DNA from: Legionella sp.
GTDB lineage: Bacteria > Pseudomonadota > Gammaproteobacteria > Legionellales > Legionellaceae
Assembly: GCA_030680075.1 (NCBI GenBank)
Contig: JAUXWR010000457.1
Span: 1 to 60,804, forward strand
Direction: 5' to 3'
DNA length: 60,804 nt
Shown: piece by piece, positions 52,307 through 60,804 of the stretch
Numbering within the stretch: position 1 is the first letter of the stretch
How the letters are laid out: every line of letters starts with the position of its first letter
Notes under the pieces: model-generated
What the model was told of the DNA's origin: nothing
The model's database searches: none
The model's input: only the letters and a program-made list of their open reading frames with translations
Program-made: the position numbers and the translations under genes

Positions 52307-53390
52307 TTGTTTCCGTGAGTTATTGGTGCGCATGCCAGCGCATGATTACCCTGTCCTGATTGGTCGCAATATTCTCACGGATAGAACTATTCTCCGCCGG
52401 TATGCAACATCCCGGCAAGTTTTAATCGTGACCAATGTAACCGTTGCGCCGCTTTATTTGCATTTTTTGCAAGATGCATTCTCAGACAGACAATGTGATG
52501 TAGTGATTCTTAAGGATGGAGAAGAATATAAAAACCAGCAAAGTCTTTTTCAAATTTATGACACCCTCATAGAAAAAAACCACCACCGTGATACCTTGAT
52601 GATAGCTTTAGGCGGTGGTGTCGTGGGCGACATTTGCGGCTTTGCAGCATCGACCTATCAGCGTGGGGTAGAGTTTTTGCAAATTCCTACCACCTTGTTA
52701 GCTCAAGTAGATGCATCCGTTGGGGGGAAGACCGCAATAAATCACCCCGAGGGTAAAAACATGATTGGCAGTTTTTATCAGCCGAAAGCGGTTATTATTG
52801 ATACGAATACGCTTAACACATTGCCTCAGCGCGAGTTTCATGCAGGAGTGGCCGAGATCATTAAGTATGGAATTTTAGTGGGCAATGATTTTCTGAACTA
52901 TGTGGAAGAGGCATTAAACACAAACATGGACTCATGTTTATTGCCTGAGCTGATTCGCAAGTGTTGCCAAATAAAAGCCACTATTGTTCAGCAAGATGAG
53001 CGTGAATCGGGGCAAAGGGCATTGTTAAATCTTGGTCACACAGTTGCGCACGCGCTGGAGGCTTATACGCACTATAGTCGCTGGTTACATGGAGAAGCAG
53101 TTGGAATTGGTTTATATTGTGCGGCTTTATTATCTCATTTATATTATGGTCTTGATAAAAAATCGCTTGAAAGGATTGATAAATTATTGCTTTTAGCAAA
53201 TTTACCGCGACGAATTCCTAAAGATATTGATCTAACGCATTTACGCGAGTTAATGAACAAGGATAAAAAAATTAAAAATAATACCTTACGTTTTGTATTG
53301 GTTAAGGAATTAGGAAATTGTTACCTTGAAGAGAAGGTAGCGGAAACGAGTCTTGCGGCTGTTTTACAGTGTGCGGTTGAAGGAGAGTAA
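52293..53390 (+). CDS. aroB: 3-Dehydroquinate synthase
   Basis: A 365-residue enzyme making 3-dehydroquinate from DAHP with NAD and a metal ion. Visible are [57 protein letters not shown] and the metal-site Glu/His segments AEIIKYGI and [12 protein letters not shown] with [10 protein letters not shown]. It overlaps aroK by 14 bases and lies 5 bases before the damX-like gene. Confidence 0.97.
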   Translation: MAKSDCFRELLVRMPAHDYPVLIGRNILTDRTILRRYATSRQVLIVTNVTVAPLYLHFLQDAFSDRQCDVVILKDGEEYKNQQSLFQIYDTLIEKNHHRDTLMIALGGGVVGDICGFAASTYQRGVEFLQIPTTLLAQVDASVGGKTAINHPEGKNMIGSFYQPKAVIIDTNTLNTLPQREFHAGVAEIIKYGILVGNDFLNYVEEALNTNMDSCLLPELIRKCCQIKATIVQQDERESGQRALLNLGHTVAHALEAYTHYSRWLHGEAVGIGLYCAALLSHLYYGLDKKSLERIDKLLLLANLPRRIPKDIDLTHLRELMNKDKKIKNNTLRFVLVKELGNCYLEEKVAETSLAAVLQCAVEGE

Positions 53391-53395
53391 TTCCC

Positions 53396-54799
53396 ATGGA
53401 TAATAATAACCTGACTGACGTCAACCCGAATTCTTTGGTTGTTGATGCGTTATTTAAGCCCGCTAATTGGCTTGTTAAAATTACCTTTATTAATCATTTG
53501 GTATTAATCAATAATATATTAATAACGGTATTTGCTCCTGCTCACGGAGGGAAGACTTCTTTTATCAAATTGCTACTGCAAGGATTGGATAATAATATAT
53601 ACGCAAAGGTATTAACCGCATTACCCACTTTTAGTAGCACCAGTTTCTTGGCACAACTCTGTGCGATGTTTACTATCGAGCCGGATTCTTCAACCACTAT
53701 CACTAGTGTAATTGAGCAAATTAACCAGCGAAAAAAGCATTGTTTGGTGATTGTAGATGATGCGCAGCATTTACCGCTGGAGTTTTTGCGAGCTATTCTT
53801 TTAGAGCTTAACAATTATGGAAGCCAGAATTTCTTTCATTTATGTCTTGTCTCCGACTTTTCGTTAGCAGAAAATCTGAACCAGTTAAAAGCTTCGCTCT
53901 TTGCAGACCGAATTCACACGCTTGAACTGGATGGGTTGACTGAGAGCGAAACAAAAACCTATTTATTGAAAAATTTATATTTAACCAAAGGTTTGAACAA
54001 AACAAAGCTGAAACAATTTTATCAGCTCACTGGTGGCAATATGTCCAGTATAAATGCTCATATGAACAGTTTTTTTAAAGATGAGCGTTTTGACATTCCT
54101 AAAACTAAAAGTTCACCAATAAAATGGCTTGGCGTAGCAGCGAGTGTATTATTGGTTTCTGCGGCCTCAGCTTTTTTTTTGCAAAATTATAAATTCGTTG
54201 ACACCACTACTTCTATTGCAAAACTTGAGGCTCCCAAGCTCCAAAAATCGTTAGTCAGTGAAATACCGGCGCTAAATGTGGCCTCTGTTCGGGAGTCTAT
54301 AACGATGAGCGCGGAGTTGGTTAATAAAGATAATATCGCTGAAGGGCGAAAAATACAGGCTGTGCGTCAATGTATCGTTGCCATATCAGAAGCTTTATCT
54401 GATAAACCAGCCATACCGGCATCCACTTTAGTCGCTATAGGCCCATTGATTACAAAACCTGCACAATCGATTCTTCCTGCGAGGACGCGTGAATCGTATC
54501 ATCTGTCCAGGCGCGTAAATCGGCAAGAGCGTGCTCCTTTAAGAAAAGGGCGTTTTACTATTCAGTTATTGGCAAGTCGAAGTCAGACAGTTATCAAAAA
54601 ATTTCAGGCTACCCATGGTGTTTCTCAAAGAGCAAAAATCAGTATCTCCAAGCGTCAAGGGATTAATTGGTATGTATTAACGCTTGGGGAATTTAAGCAT
54701 AAAAACGAAGCAAAGGCTGCGACTAACCATTTACCCGTCAGTCTGGCCAGATTAAATCCCTGGATTCGTCCTGTAGAGGGTTTAAAGGCGGTAGGCTAG
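53396..54799 (+). CDS. DamX-like AAA ATPase / SPOR domain protein
   Basis: A 467-residue inner-membrane protein. The N-terminal AAA-type ATPase has Walker A APAHGGKTS and Walker B CLVIVDDAQHL. A membrane helix lies at about 246-265 (LGVAASVLLVSAASAFFLQ), then a Ser/Lys/Pro-rich linker. A C-terminal SPOR domain (about 385-460, FTIQLLASRSQTVIKKF and INWYVLTLGEFKHKNEA) binds septal glycan. In E. coli DamX (same locus) helps division; this protein retains the ATP site. It overlaps the convergent transporter gene by 18 bases at the 3' end. Confidence 0.9.
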   Translation: MDNNNLTDVNPNSLVVDALFKPANWLVKITFINHLVLINNILITVFAPAHGGKTSFIKLLLQGLDNNIYAKVLTALPTFSSTSFLAQLCAMFTIEPDSSTTITSVIEQINQRKKHCLVIVDDAQHLPLEFLRAILLELNNYGSQNFFHLCLVSDFSLAENLNQLKASLFADRIHTLELDGLTESETKTYLLKNLYLTKGLNKTKLKQFYQLTGGNMSSINAHMNSFFKDERFDIPKTKSSPIKWLGVAASVLLVSAASAFFLQNYKFVDTTTSIAKLEAPKLQKSLVSEIPALNVASVRESITMSAELVNKDNIAEGRKIQAVRQCIVAISEALSDKPAIPASTLVAIGPLITKPAQSILPARTRESYHLSRRVNRQERAPLRKGRFTIQLLASRSQTVIKKFQATHGVSQRAKISISKRQGINWYVLTLGEFKHKNEAKAATNHLPVSLARLNPWIRPVEGLKAVG

Positions 54800-55348
54800 C
54801 CTTTGACATTCTCGTTTTTTTGTCCAGTGACAATAACCAATAATTGCCATGCCTGTATAAATCAACATGAGGGCTGCATGAAAGGGAATATGCTTTTGTG
54901 CGTAAAGGTAGGCATAAATCCCATCGGTAAAAAACCATAGCACCCAAGTTGCAATTATTTTATGACCCATCAACCATTGCGCGGCTATGCTTAATGAGGT
55001 GGTCAATGCATCAAGGGTAACGACCGTTGATGAGGTAAACCATGACAAAGAGATTAAGATAACTGAAAAAAGGACGAGAGTAGACAGTGCGAGGGTCAGC
55101 CATTGATGCGGGGATAATTTGATAATTTTTCTTTGAAACGTTTTAGCTTTGTTCCACAAGAGCCAGCCATAGCAAGTGGTAACAAAGTAAAAAAACTCAA
55201 GCATCATATCGGCATAAATACCTTTTTGCCAATAGAGCCAGCTATTTAAACAGGTGGCAAATATACTAATAATCCATGCGTAACTGTTTAAGCGAATAAA
55301 ATAATAGGTGGATAGTAAGGAGGCGATTGCCCCTAAAAAATCTAGCAT
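54782..55348 (-). CDS. pnuT: PnuC-family transporter, probably thiamine transporter PnuT
   Basis: A 188-residue inner-membrane protein of the PnuC family with about seven helices (LGAIASLLSTYYFIRLNSYAW at the start; WQKGIYADMMLEFFYFVTTCYGWLLW; the C-terminal FFTDGIYAYLYAQKHIPFHAALMLIYTGMAI). A TPP riboswitch directly upstream argues for thiamine, so PnuT rather than the nicotinamide riboside transporter PnuC. The frame is open up to 55417, but that part is the riboswitch. ATG 55348 follows AAGGAATG. The last 18 bases overlap the 3' end of the damX-like gene on the other strand. Confidence 0.88.
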   Translation of the reverse strand: MLDFLGAIASLLSTYYFIRLNSYAWIISIFATCLNSWLYWQKGIYADMMLEFFYFVTTCYGWLLWNKAKTFQRKIIKLSPHQWLTLALSTLVLFSVILISLSWFTSSTVVTLDALTTSLSIAAQWLMGHKIIATWVLWFFTDGIYAYLYAQKHIPFHAALMLIYTGMAIIGYCHWTKKRECQRLAYRL

Positions 55349-55351
55349 TTG

Positions 55352-55424
55352 ATGACATTCCTTCGACGGCATTACCCGTACAGGTTCAATGGGTATAATC
55401 TCAGCCCTTGCGAGCACCCCTTAG
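55352..55424 (-). promoter_or_regulatory. TPP (THI-box) riboswitch
   Basis: On the minus strand the order is GGGGTGC, GGCTGAGA, ACCCATTGAACCTG, GGGTAATGCCG, AAGGAA. This is the TPP aptamer core (CUGAGA for the pyrimidine, ACCUG...GGGUAAUxCC for the other arm). It ends at the AAGGAA ribosome site of the PnuC-family gene, so control is probably by hiding the ribosome site when TPP is high. No separate intrinsic terminator is visible. Ends are approximate. Confidence 0.93.
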
Positions 55425-55620
55425 CAAGTCGAAAATGTAGCAAATAGCCGGCCATTATGCAAATTCAATAATTAAGCCCAGAAGGTGCCCGGCAGGGCGG
55501 AGAGGATGGATTCACAAATTGATCGCCATGCAGAAAATTAACCATCAGCCCTGATGTGTGCAATTCTTCTATTTTCTGTTACGCTTAATCTTAAATGGAT
55601 TGATTGACAAGGAGAGAATC

Positions 55621-56052
55621 ATGTACAAAAGGGTAATGTTTGCCACTGACTTTGATGAAGTAGGCATTAAGGCGGCGCACAAGGCAAAAAAAATTGCTGA
55701 TGAAAATGGCGCTGATTTATTGCTGGTTCATGTGGTCGAGCCCATCCCTGCCTATGCTTATCCCGGGTTTGCGGGTTTTGCCGAGGTGGAAGTTTCCATT
55801 CGTGAGCAAGCGGAAAAAGAGCTGTCGTCGTTAGCCAAAAAACTTGGCGTTGATGATGCCCATTGTATGATTGAATTTGGGTCAACTAAAAATGAAATAC
55901 TACGCGTCGCTCAAGAAAAAAAGATTGATTTGATCGTAACCGGCAGCCATGGCAAGCACGGACTTGCTTTATTATTAGGCTCAACTGCCAACGCAATTTT
56001 GCATGGTGCTGAGTGCGATGTTTTGATTGTACGCCCAAAAGTAAATAAATAG
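55621..56052 (+). CDS. Universal stress protein (UspA family)
   Basis: A 143-residue cytosolic UspA-fold protein. It starts YKRVMFATDFDEVGIKAAHKA. The C-terminal ATP-binding signature GSHGKHGLALLLGSTA (G-x2-G-x9-GS type) suggests it binds ATP. AAGGAG precedes the ATG at 55621; the frame is open 21 codons upstream but the leader is not family-like. It is a single gene followed by a good terminator. Confidence 0.92.
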   Translation: MYKRVMFATDFDEVGIKAAHKAKKIADENGADLLLVHVVEPIPAYAYPGFAGFAEVEVSIREQAEKELSSLAKKLGVDDAHCMIEFGSTKNEILRVAQEKKIDLIVTGSHGKHGLALLLGSTANAILHGAECDVLIVRPKVNK

Positions 56053-56065
56053 CTTATAATTTAAG

Positions 56066-56097
56066 CCTGGGTAAACACGACGTCTACCCGGGTTTTT
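56066..56097 (+). terminator. Rho-independent terminator after the universal stress gene
   Basis: CCTGGGTA (56066-56073) pairs with TACCCGGG (56085-56092), with one G-T pair, around an 11-base loop, followed by TTTTT. It is 14 bases after the stop codon. Confidence 0.8.
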
Positions 56098-56159
56098 AAC
56101 ATTATATGTTTCGCAATCTCTATCAAACCCGGTATAATTACTTTTTTGATTAATTTTGA

Positions 56160-57131
56160 ATGAGCATGAAGCTTGTGCGTGGTATGAGGCATGTGCCGGC
56201 TTTTGCGGGTGGCACGGTCGCGACAATTGGTAATTTTGATGGCGTGCATCTGGGGCACCAGGCCTTGTTATCACAGTTAAAAAAAGAAGCCATTAAACGT
56301 CAGCTACCATTGGTTGTTCTATTGTTTGAACCCCAGCCCAGTGAATTTTTTATTAAAGAAAACGCACCGGCACGGTTATCAAGCTTGCGAGAAAAGTTGG
56401 ATATACTTGCAAAGTGTAATGTGGATTATGTTTACTGCCTTAAATTTAATAAAAATTTGGCCAACATGTCCCCTGTAGACTTCGCAACATCCTATTTTTT
56501 CTCCCTATTACAAGTAAGGTATTTGCTAATTGGTGAGGACTTCCGTTTTGGCCGCGCCCGTCTTGGTGATGTGCATTTGTTAAAAGAGATGTCAGATAAA
56601 GCAAATTGTTTAATTGACACTTTCCCTGATTTTGCTATTACCAATCTTCGCGTAAGCTCCACAAAAATCAGAGAAGCACTGGCCAATGGTCAATTAGCTT
56701 ATAGCGCGACACTACTCGGACGCACCTTTAGTTTTTGTGGGCGCGTAATAACGGGAGCCGGTCGAGGTAGGCAATGGGGTATCCCCACAGCAAATATTGG
56801 CATGCGCCGCCCTGCATTGCCTTTAAGTGGTGTTTTTTGTGTGCAGCTAGAACGTCAAGACGGGGCGTTGATAAACGGTGTGGCAAATCTCGGTCGACGA
56901 CCCACCGTTGATGGTACTAAAAATGTACTCGAAATCCATCTTTTTGATTTTAATGACAACCTCTATGGTGAAATGGTACAAGTTTATTTCCTGCATAAAT
57001 TGCGTGATGAGATCAAATTTCCATCAGCAGAGGACTTAATCAAGCAAATTCATGAAGATATTGCACGAGCGAAAGGCGAGTTTAAATCAGATCGTTTTAG
57101 ACTTAACAAATATCAGGCGCACCTGAGTTGA
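56160..57131 (+). CDS. ribF: Bifunctional riboflavin kinase / FAD synthetase
   Basis: A 323-residue enzyme making FMN and FAD. The N-terminal FAD synthetase (about 1-185) has the nucleotidyltransferase GNFDGVHLGHQALL and GEDFRFGRARLGD, with SSTKIREAL. The C-terminal kinase (about 186-320) has GRGRQWGIPTANIGM and the catalytic region VLEIHLFDFNDNLYGEM. The start is either 56160 or 56166 (both ATG, same frame) with only a weak ribosome site. No FMN riboswitch is visible. It precedes ileS and lspA, a common gammaproteobacterial order. Confidence 0.95.
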   Translation: MSMKLVRGMRHVPAFAGGTVATIGNFDGVHLGHQALLSQLKKEAIKRQLPLVVLLFEPQPSEFFIKENAPARLSSLREKLDILAKCNVDYVYCLKFNKNLANMSPVDFATSYFFSLLQVRYLLIGEDFRFGRARLGDVHLLKEMSDKANCLIDTFPDFAITNLRVSSTKIREALANGQLAYSATLLGRTFSFCGRVITGAGRGRQWGIPTANIGMRRPALPLSGVFCVQLERQDGALINGVANLGRRPTVDGTKNVLEIHLFDFNDNLYGEMVQVYFLHKLRDEIKFPSAEDLIKQIHEDIARAKGEFKSDRFRLNKYQAHLS

Positions 57132-57182
57132 GAATAAATATTCCAACAGATGCTCCTGATATAAATAGCAGAGTGGACAGAA

Positions 57183-59981
57183 ATGGCAGAATATAAAGAT
57201 ACTTTAAATTTACCCGAGACCTCTTTTCCAATGAAAGCGAATTTGGCGGGAAGAGAGCCTCTGCGATTAACTGAGTGGCAGTCGAATAATCTTTATGAAA
57301 AAATCAGGCAGCGTCGCCAAGGTAAGAAGCGTTTTATTTTGCACGACGGCCCTCCCTATGCTAATGGTCATCTACATTGTGGACACGCCCTCAATAAAAT
57401 TTTAAAAGATATCATTGTAAAATCCAAAACATTAAGTGGTTTTGACGTCCCATTCGTACCTGGTTGGGATTGCCATGGCTTGCCCATTGAGCTAAATGTT
57501 GAGAAAAAAGTTGGCAAAGCCGGCATGAAAATCAGTGTCGAAGAGTTTCGTATTAAGTGCCGCGATTATGCGGCCAGCCAAATTGATATTCAGCGCGAGG
57601 AATTTAAGCGCCTTGGCGTTTTTGGCGATTGGGATAACCCCTATGCCACATTTGATTACACTTATGAGGCGAATATTATTCGTGCCTTGGGGAAGATAAT
57701 TGAAAATGGTCATTTGCAACAAGGCTTTAAACCGGTTCACTGGTGTATTGAATGCGGCTCGGCTTTGGCGGAAGCAGAAGTGGATTATGACGACAAAACG
57801 TCGCCCTCCATTGATGTTGCTTTTTATGCAACCAACCCGCAGGAATTTATCTCATTAATATCGCCTTCTTTAGCGAAAAAGCCAGTTATTCTGCCTATCT
57901 GGACCACAACTCCCTGGTCTTTGCCGGGAAATGAAGCGGTTTGCCTCAATCCTGAGCTTGAATATGAATTGGTTGATGCAGAAGCCAATTATTTTATTAT
58001 CGCGGCCTCATTGGTAGAGCAAGTGATGGAGCGTTACAAGATAGTAACTTATCAACGTTGTGGCCGGGCATTGGGTAAAGAGTTTCTTAATCTTTCACTA
58101 AATCATCCTTTTTACGAACGTATAGTGCCTGTTATCGTTGGTGAGCACGTAACAACGGACTCAGGGACGGGGTGCGTCCATACAGCGCCTGCGCATGGCC
58201 CTGATGATTACCAGGTGGGAAAAGCGTTTAATTTACCCCTAATAAATCCTGTGATGGCTAATGGCTGTTATGCCAGTGATGTTCCTTATTTTGCAAACGT
58301 TTCTGTTTTAAAAGTTAATGACAAAATTATTGACTTGCTAAATGAACGAAAAGTACTACTGCATCAGGAATCAATTCAGCACAGTTATCCTCATTGCTGG
58401 CGCCATAAAACACCGATGATTTTTTTAGCAACACCGCAGTGGTTTATTTCCATGGATAAAAACGGTTTGCGCGAGAAAATTATTGCGGAAATCGACGGCG
58501 TGAACTGGGTACCGGATTGGGGTAAGCCGCGAATCACTAATATGGTTGAAAACAGGCCTGACTGGTGTATATCAAGACAAAGGGCCTGGGGTACACCCAT
58601 GCCATTGTTTGTCCATAAAGAAACGCGTGAACTTCACCCCAATACCGTAAAATTTATTGAAGAAGTAGCACTTCTGGTTGAGAAAGAGGGCATTGAGGCC
58701 TGGTTCAAACTGGATGCTCATCAATTGCTGGGTGAGGACGCGGCCTATTATGATAAAATAAGCGACACATTAGATGTCTGGTTTGATTCAGGTGTTTCTC
58801 ATTACAGCGTGCTCATGCAAAACAAGGCACTCGGATTACCTGCTGATGTGTACTTTGAAGGCTCTGATCAACACCGCGGTTGGTTTAACTCGTCACTGAC
58901 AACTGCGGTGGCGATGTATGGTCATGCACCTTATAAAACAGTATTAACACATGGTTACACCGTAGATGCTGAAGGCCGAAAATTATCCAAATCGAAAGGT
59001 AACTATGTTTCGCTGGATAAACTTATCAATCAACATGGTGCCGATATCCTGCGCTTATGGGTATCATCTACCGATTATCGCAATGAAGTGAGTATCTCGG
59101 AGGAGATAATCAAGCGCAATAGCGATGCTTATCGTCGTATCCGTAATACAGCGCGCTTCCTTCTTGCCAACATTGTAGATTTTATTCCTGAAGAGCATTT
59201 AATCGCCGCCAACGAATTAGTTGAACTGGATAGTTGGGCTATAAAACGTACCCAACAATTACAGCAAGAAATTCTCACCGCGTATGAGAATTTTAATTTT
59301 CATACGATTTATCAGAAAATTCATAATTTCTGTGCTATTGATCTGGGCAGTTTTTATTTGGATGTTATCAAAGACCGCCAGTACACAACGCCTGAAAACA
59401 GTCTGGCAAGGCGTTCTTGCCAGACCGCGATGTATCATATTATTCAAGCACTGACCCGTTGGCTTGCTCCTATTTTATCATTTACAGCCGAGGAGATTTG
59501 GCAGGCAATTCCAGGCCAGGAAAGTGAGTCTATATTTCTTGAGCAATGGTATGACGCATGGCCTGTTATTGAAAAGGTGGATATGGAATATTGGCAGCAA
59601 CTGCAATTGGTGCGAGATGAAGTCAATAAAGCACTGGAAGGAGAGCGGCAAAAAGGCGTAATCGGTTCAGCGCTGGCAGCGGAGGTAATTTTATATGCGA
59701 AACCTCAATTATTATCGAATCTTCTGAAGCTAGGGGACGAATTACGGTTTGTGTTAATTACTTCTGGCGCGACGGTGAAACCTCTTGCGGAAATTCCGTC
59801 AGATGTTTCTACTAACGAAGAGCTAGGTCTTGCTATTATTGTAAAACCAAGCCAGTTTGAAAAATGCGCGCGTTGTTGGCATCGTTGTGATGATATTGGT
59901 GTAAATTCCGAGTATCCTGATTTATGTGGACGATGCGCAGGTAATCTCAGTGGACTTGATGAAGTGAGAAATTTTGCATGA
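57183..59981 (+). CDS. ileS: Isoleucyl-tRNA synthetase
   Basis: A 932-residue class I synthetase. HIGH region [16 protein letters not shown] (about 58-73), editing domain with [10 protein letters not shown] and [21 protein letters not shown] loop [12 protein letters not shown] (about 600-611), anticodon-binding helices and a C-terminal zinc motif (CARCWHRC ... CGRCAGNL). Length and order are typical of the bacterial type. It overlaps lspA by 4 bases (ATGA). Confidence 0.98.
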   Translation: MAEYKDTLNLPETSFPMKANLAGREPLRLTEWQSNNLYEKIRQRRQGKKRFILHDGPPYANGHLHCGHALNKILKDIIVKSKTLSGFDVPFVPGWDCHGLPIELNVEKKVGKAGMKISVEEFRIKCRDYAASQIDIQREEFKRLGVFGDWDNPYATFDYTYEANIIRALGKIIENGHLQQGFKPVHWCIECGSALAEAEVDYDDKTSPSIDVAFYATNPQEFISLISPSLAKKPVILPIWTTTPWSLPGNEAVCLNPELEYELVDAEANYFIIAASLVEQVMERYKIVTYQRCGRALGKEFLNLSLNHPFYERIVPVIVGEHVTTDSGTGCVHTAPAHGPDDYQVGKAFNLPLINPVMANGCYASDVPYFANVSVLKVNDKIIDLLNERKVLLHQESIQHSYPHCWRHKTPMIFLATPQWFISMDKNGLREKIIAEIDGVNWVPDWGKPRITNMVENRPDWCISRQRAWGTPMPLFVHKETRELHPNTVKFIEEVALLVEKEGIEAWFKLDAHQLLGEDAAYYDKISDTLDVWFDSGVSHYSVLMQNKALGLPADVYFEGSDQHRGWFNSSLTTAVAMYGHAPYKTVLTHGYTVDAEGRKLSKSKGNYVSLDKLINQHGADILRLWVSSTDYRNEVSISEEIIKRNSDAYRRIRNTARFLLANIVDFIPEEHLIAANELVELDSWAIKRTQQLQQEILTAYENFNFHTIYQKIHNFCAIDLGSFYLDVIKDRQYTTPENSLARRSCQTAMYHIIQALTRWLAPILSFTAEEIWQAIPGQESESIFLEQWYDAWPVIEKVDMEYWQQLQLVRDEVNKALEGERQKGVIGSALAAEVILYAKPQLLSNLLKLGDELRFVLITSGATVKPLAEIPSDVSTNEELGLAIIVKPSQFEKCARCWHRCDDIGVNSEYPDLCGRCAGNLSGLDEVRNFA

Positions 59982-60463
59982 AAAAATGGTCATGGTTTCT
60001 TATAAGTATTTTGGTGATAGTGGCTGATCAGCTTACTAAATATGCCGCTACTATTTATTTAACGCCTTATCAACCCGAGCCGTTTATTCCCATGCTTAAT
60101 TTTACGCTTGCGTATAATACTGGTGCAGCTTTTAGTTTTCTAAGCGGAGTAGGGGGTTGGCACCGTTGGTTTTTTGCAGCTTTTAGTATAGTCATGAGTA
60201 TTGTTCTCATCGCATGGTTAGCTCGTCTCCCGGCTAAAGCGACGTTGCAATGCCTGGCTGTCAGTTTAATCCTTGGCGGGGCAATAGGGAATTTGTATGA
60301 TCGAGCGGTATTTGGGCATGTAATCGATTTTATTGATGTCTATTATCAAAATCATCATTGGCCTGTATTCAATCTCGCTGATAGTGCTATTTGCATAGGT
60401 GCCTTTTTTTTGTTGTTGGATTTGGTTAAGGGAAAAAAAGCTTCTACAATAGAAATGATTTAA
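59978..60463 (+). CDS. lspA: Prolipoprotein signal peptidase (signal peptidase II)
   Basis: A 161-residue aspartic protease of the inner membrane with four helices; it removes lipoprotein signal peptides after lipid addition. The catalytic Asp residues are in [17 protein letters not shown] and [12 protein letters not shown]. The VADQLTKY and NTGAAFSFL segments are conserved. It overlaps ileS by 4 bases. Its products go on to the LolC/LolD system encoded at 13-15 kb. Nothing but repeats follows. Confidence 0.97.
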   Translation: MKKWSWFLISILVIVADQLTKYAATIYLTPYQPEPFIPMLNFTLAYNTGAAFSFLSGVGGWHRWFFAAFSIVMSIVLIAWLARLPAKATLQCLAVSLILGGAIGNLYDRAVFGHVIDFIDVYYQNHHWPVFNLADSAICIGAFFLLLDLVKGKKASTIEMI

Positions 60464-60504
60464 AAATAAAGCTATATCACCTAGCAATGGCGCTGGAGGG
60501 GTGA

Positions 60505-60563
60505 CAGGGTGGTATTTATTTTTAGCGCGGAGTGTAACGAGCACTAAAAAAAATACTACCCTG
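60505..60563. repeat. Imperfect hairpin repeat downstream of lspA
   Basis: CAGGGTGGTATTTATTTTTAG (60505-60525) pairs with the region 60544-60563 (CTAAAAAAAATACTACCCTG) with about two differences and one gap. It resembles the two-arm hairpins near 15 kb in layout but not in sequence. It may end lspA transcription. Confidence 0.55.
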
Positions 60564-60682
60564 GCAGGACCCCGACGCGTAAGAGTGTTATTACGAAGTG
60601 CGTTTGGGAGAATCTTAATCGAACTTACCTATCTATTTAAAACGTGCTCTCGTGGAAGAGCCGTGCCTCGAGCTCCTGTCAG

Positions 60683-60734
60683 AGGGGTTGCATTTTCCGT
60701 GCTCACTACGTTGTGCTCGCAAAATACAACCCCT
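60683..60734. repeat. Second hairpin repeat near the window end
   Basis: AGGGGTTGCATTTT (60683-60696) pairs with AAAATACAACCCCT (60721-60734), one mismatch, around a 24-base loop containing a smaller imperfect repeat (GTGCTCACTACGTTGTGCTC). The stretch 60464-60804 contains no gene I can support. Confidence 0.5.
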
Positions 60735-60804
60735 CCGCCACCCCTCGATGCAGATCGCATAATGCCGAGTATTCGAATGCTGAGCTTAGTTAAAAAAACA
60801 GAGT

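Noticed and set aside
55349..55417. N-terminal extension of the PnuC-family protein to 55417
   Set aside because: The extra codons are the TPP riboswitch itself; ATG 55348 after AAGGAATG gives the normal family start.

Overview
The window looks like a chromosomal segment of a Legionella or a close relative in the Legionellaceae. The evidence is a moderately AT-rich gammaproteobacterial gene set with the mrcA, pilMNOPQ, aroK, aroB, damX order, a legiolysin-type 4-hydroxyphenylpyruvate dioxygenase operon, a single LolC-type permease with LolD, and many eukaryotic-like genes (leucine-rich repeats, a protein kinase, an ankyrin-like protein, a J-domain-like protein, long coiled coils) of the kind Legionella uses as type IV effectors. 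The genus call is an inference from gene content. No translocation signal was tested.

Layout. 1-3.7 kb: intergenic repeats, tRNA-Phe, yggX, an outer-membrane barrel and a secreted IPT/DUF1566 surface protein. 3.8-12.2 kb: an accessory island of five paralogous leucine-rich-repeat genes on the minus strand, with a TPR-like gene among them. It is interrupted by an ~0.8-kb element that has long terminal inverted repeats and carries a truncated DUF559 nuclease and an IS5-type transposase scrap. The island ends in a decayed transposase and a pair of inverted perfect DnaA boxes. 13-17.5 kb: lolC-lolD, asnS and a secreted protein. 17.5-24.3 kb: a membrane-anchored kinase, a small membrane protein, and an amino-acid catabolic group (leucine-type dehydrogenase, O-methyltransferase, hpd, fah, maiA). 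24.5-32 kb: a secreted protein, ugpQ-ugpB without permeases, a lipase-like hydrolase, an orphan protein, pdxB, an M50 protease and a PAP2 phosphatase. 31.6-36.1 kb: two large effector-like proteins (J-domain-like and coiled-coil). 36.4-39.2 kb: etfB-etfA-ald. 39.4-43.3 kb: an AT-rich accessory block with an ankyrin-like protein, a methyltransferase-like protein, a RES/Xre toxin-antitoxin pair and a small orphan gene. 43.4-54.8 kb: mrcA, an inserted coiled-coil gene, then pilMNOPQ-aroK-aroB-damX. 54.8-60.5 kb: a PnuC-family transporter behind a TPP riboswitch (hence probably the thiamine transporter PnuT), a universal stress protein, ribF, ileS and lspA, followed by repeats.

How the genes work together. 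Housekeeping modules are intact and tightly packed, with several stop/start overlaps: lipoprotein release and signal peptide removal (lolCD, lspA), type IV pilus assembly and secretin, shikimate synthesis (aroK, aroB), tyrosine breakdown to fumarate and acetoacetate (homogentisate dioxygenase is not in this window), and ETF with alanine dehydrogenase. Between them sit accessory genes with no clear metabolic role. The most unusual features are the LRR family, whose members share an upstream block at nearly constant distance from the start, its mobile-element-modified member, and the LRR protein fused to a membrane hairpin.
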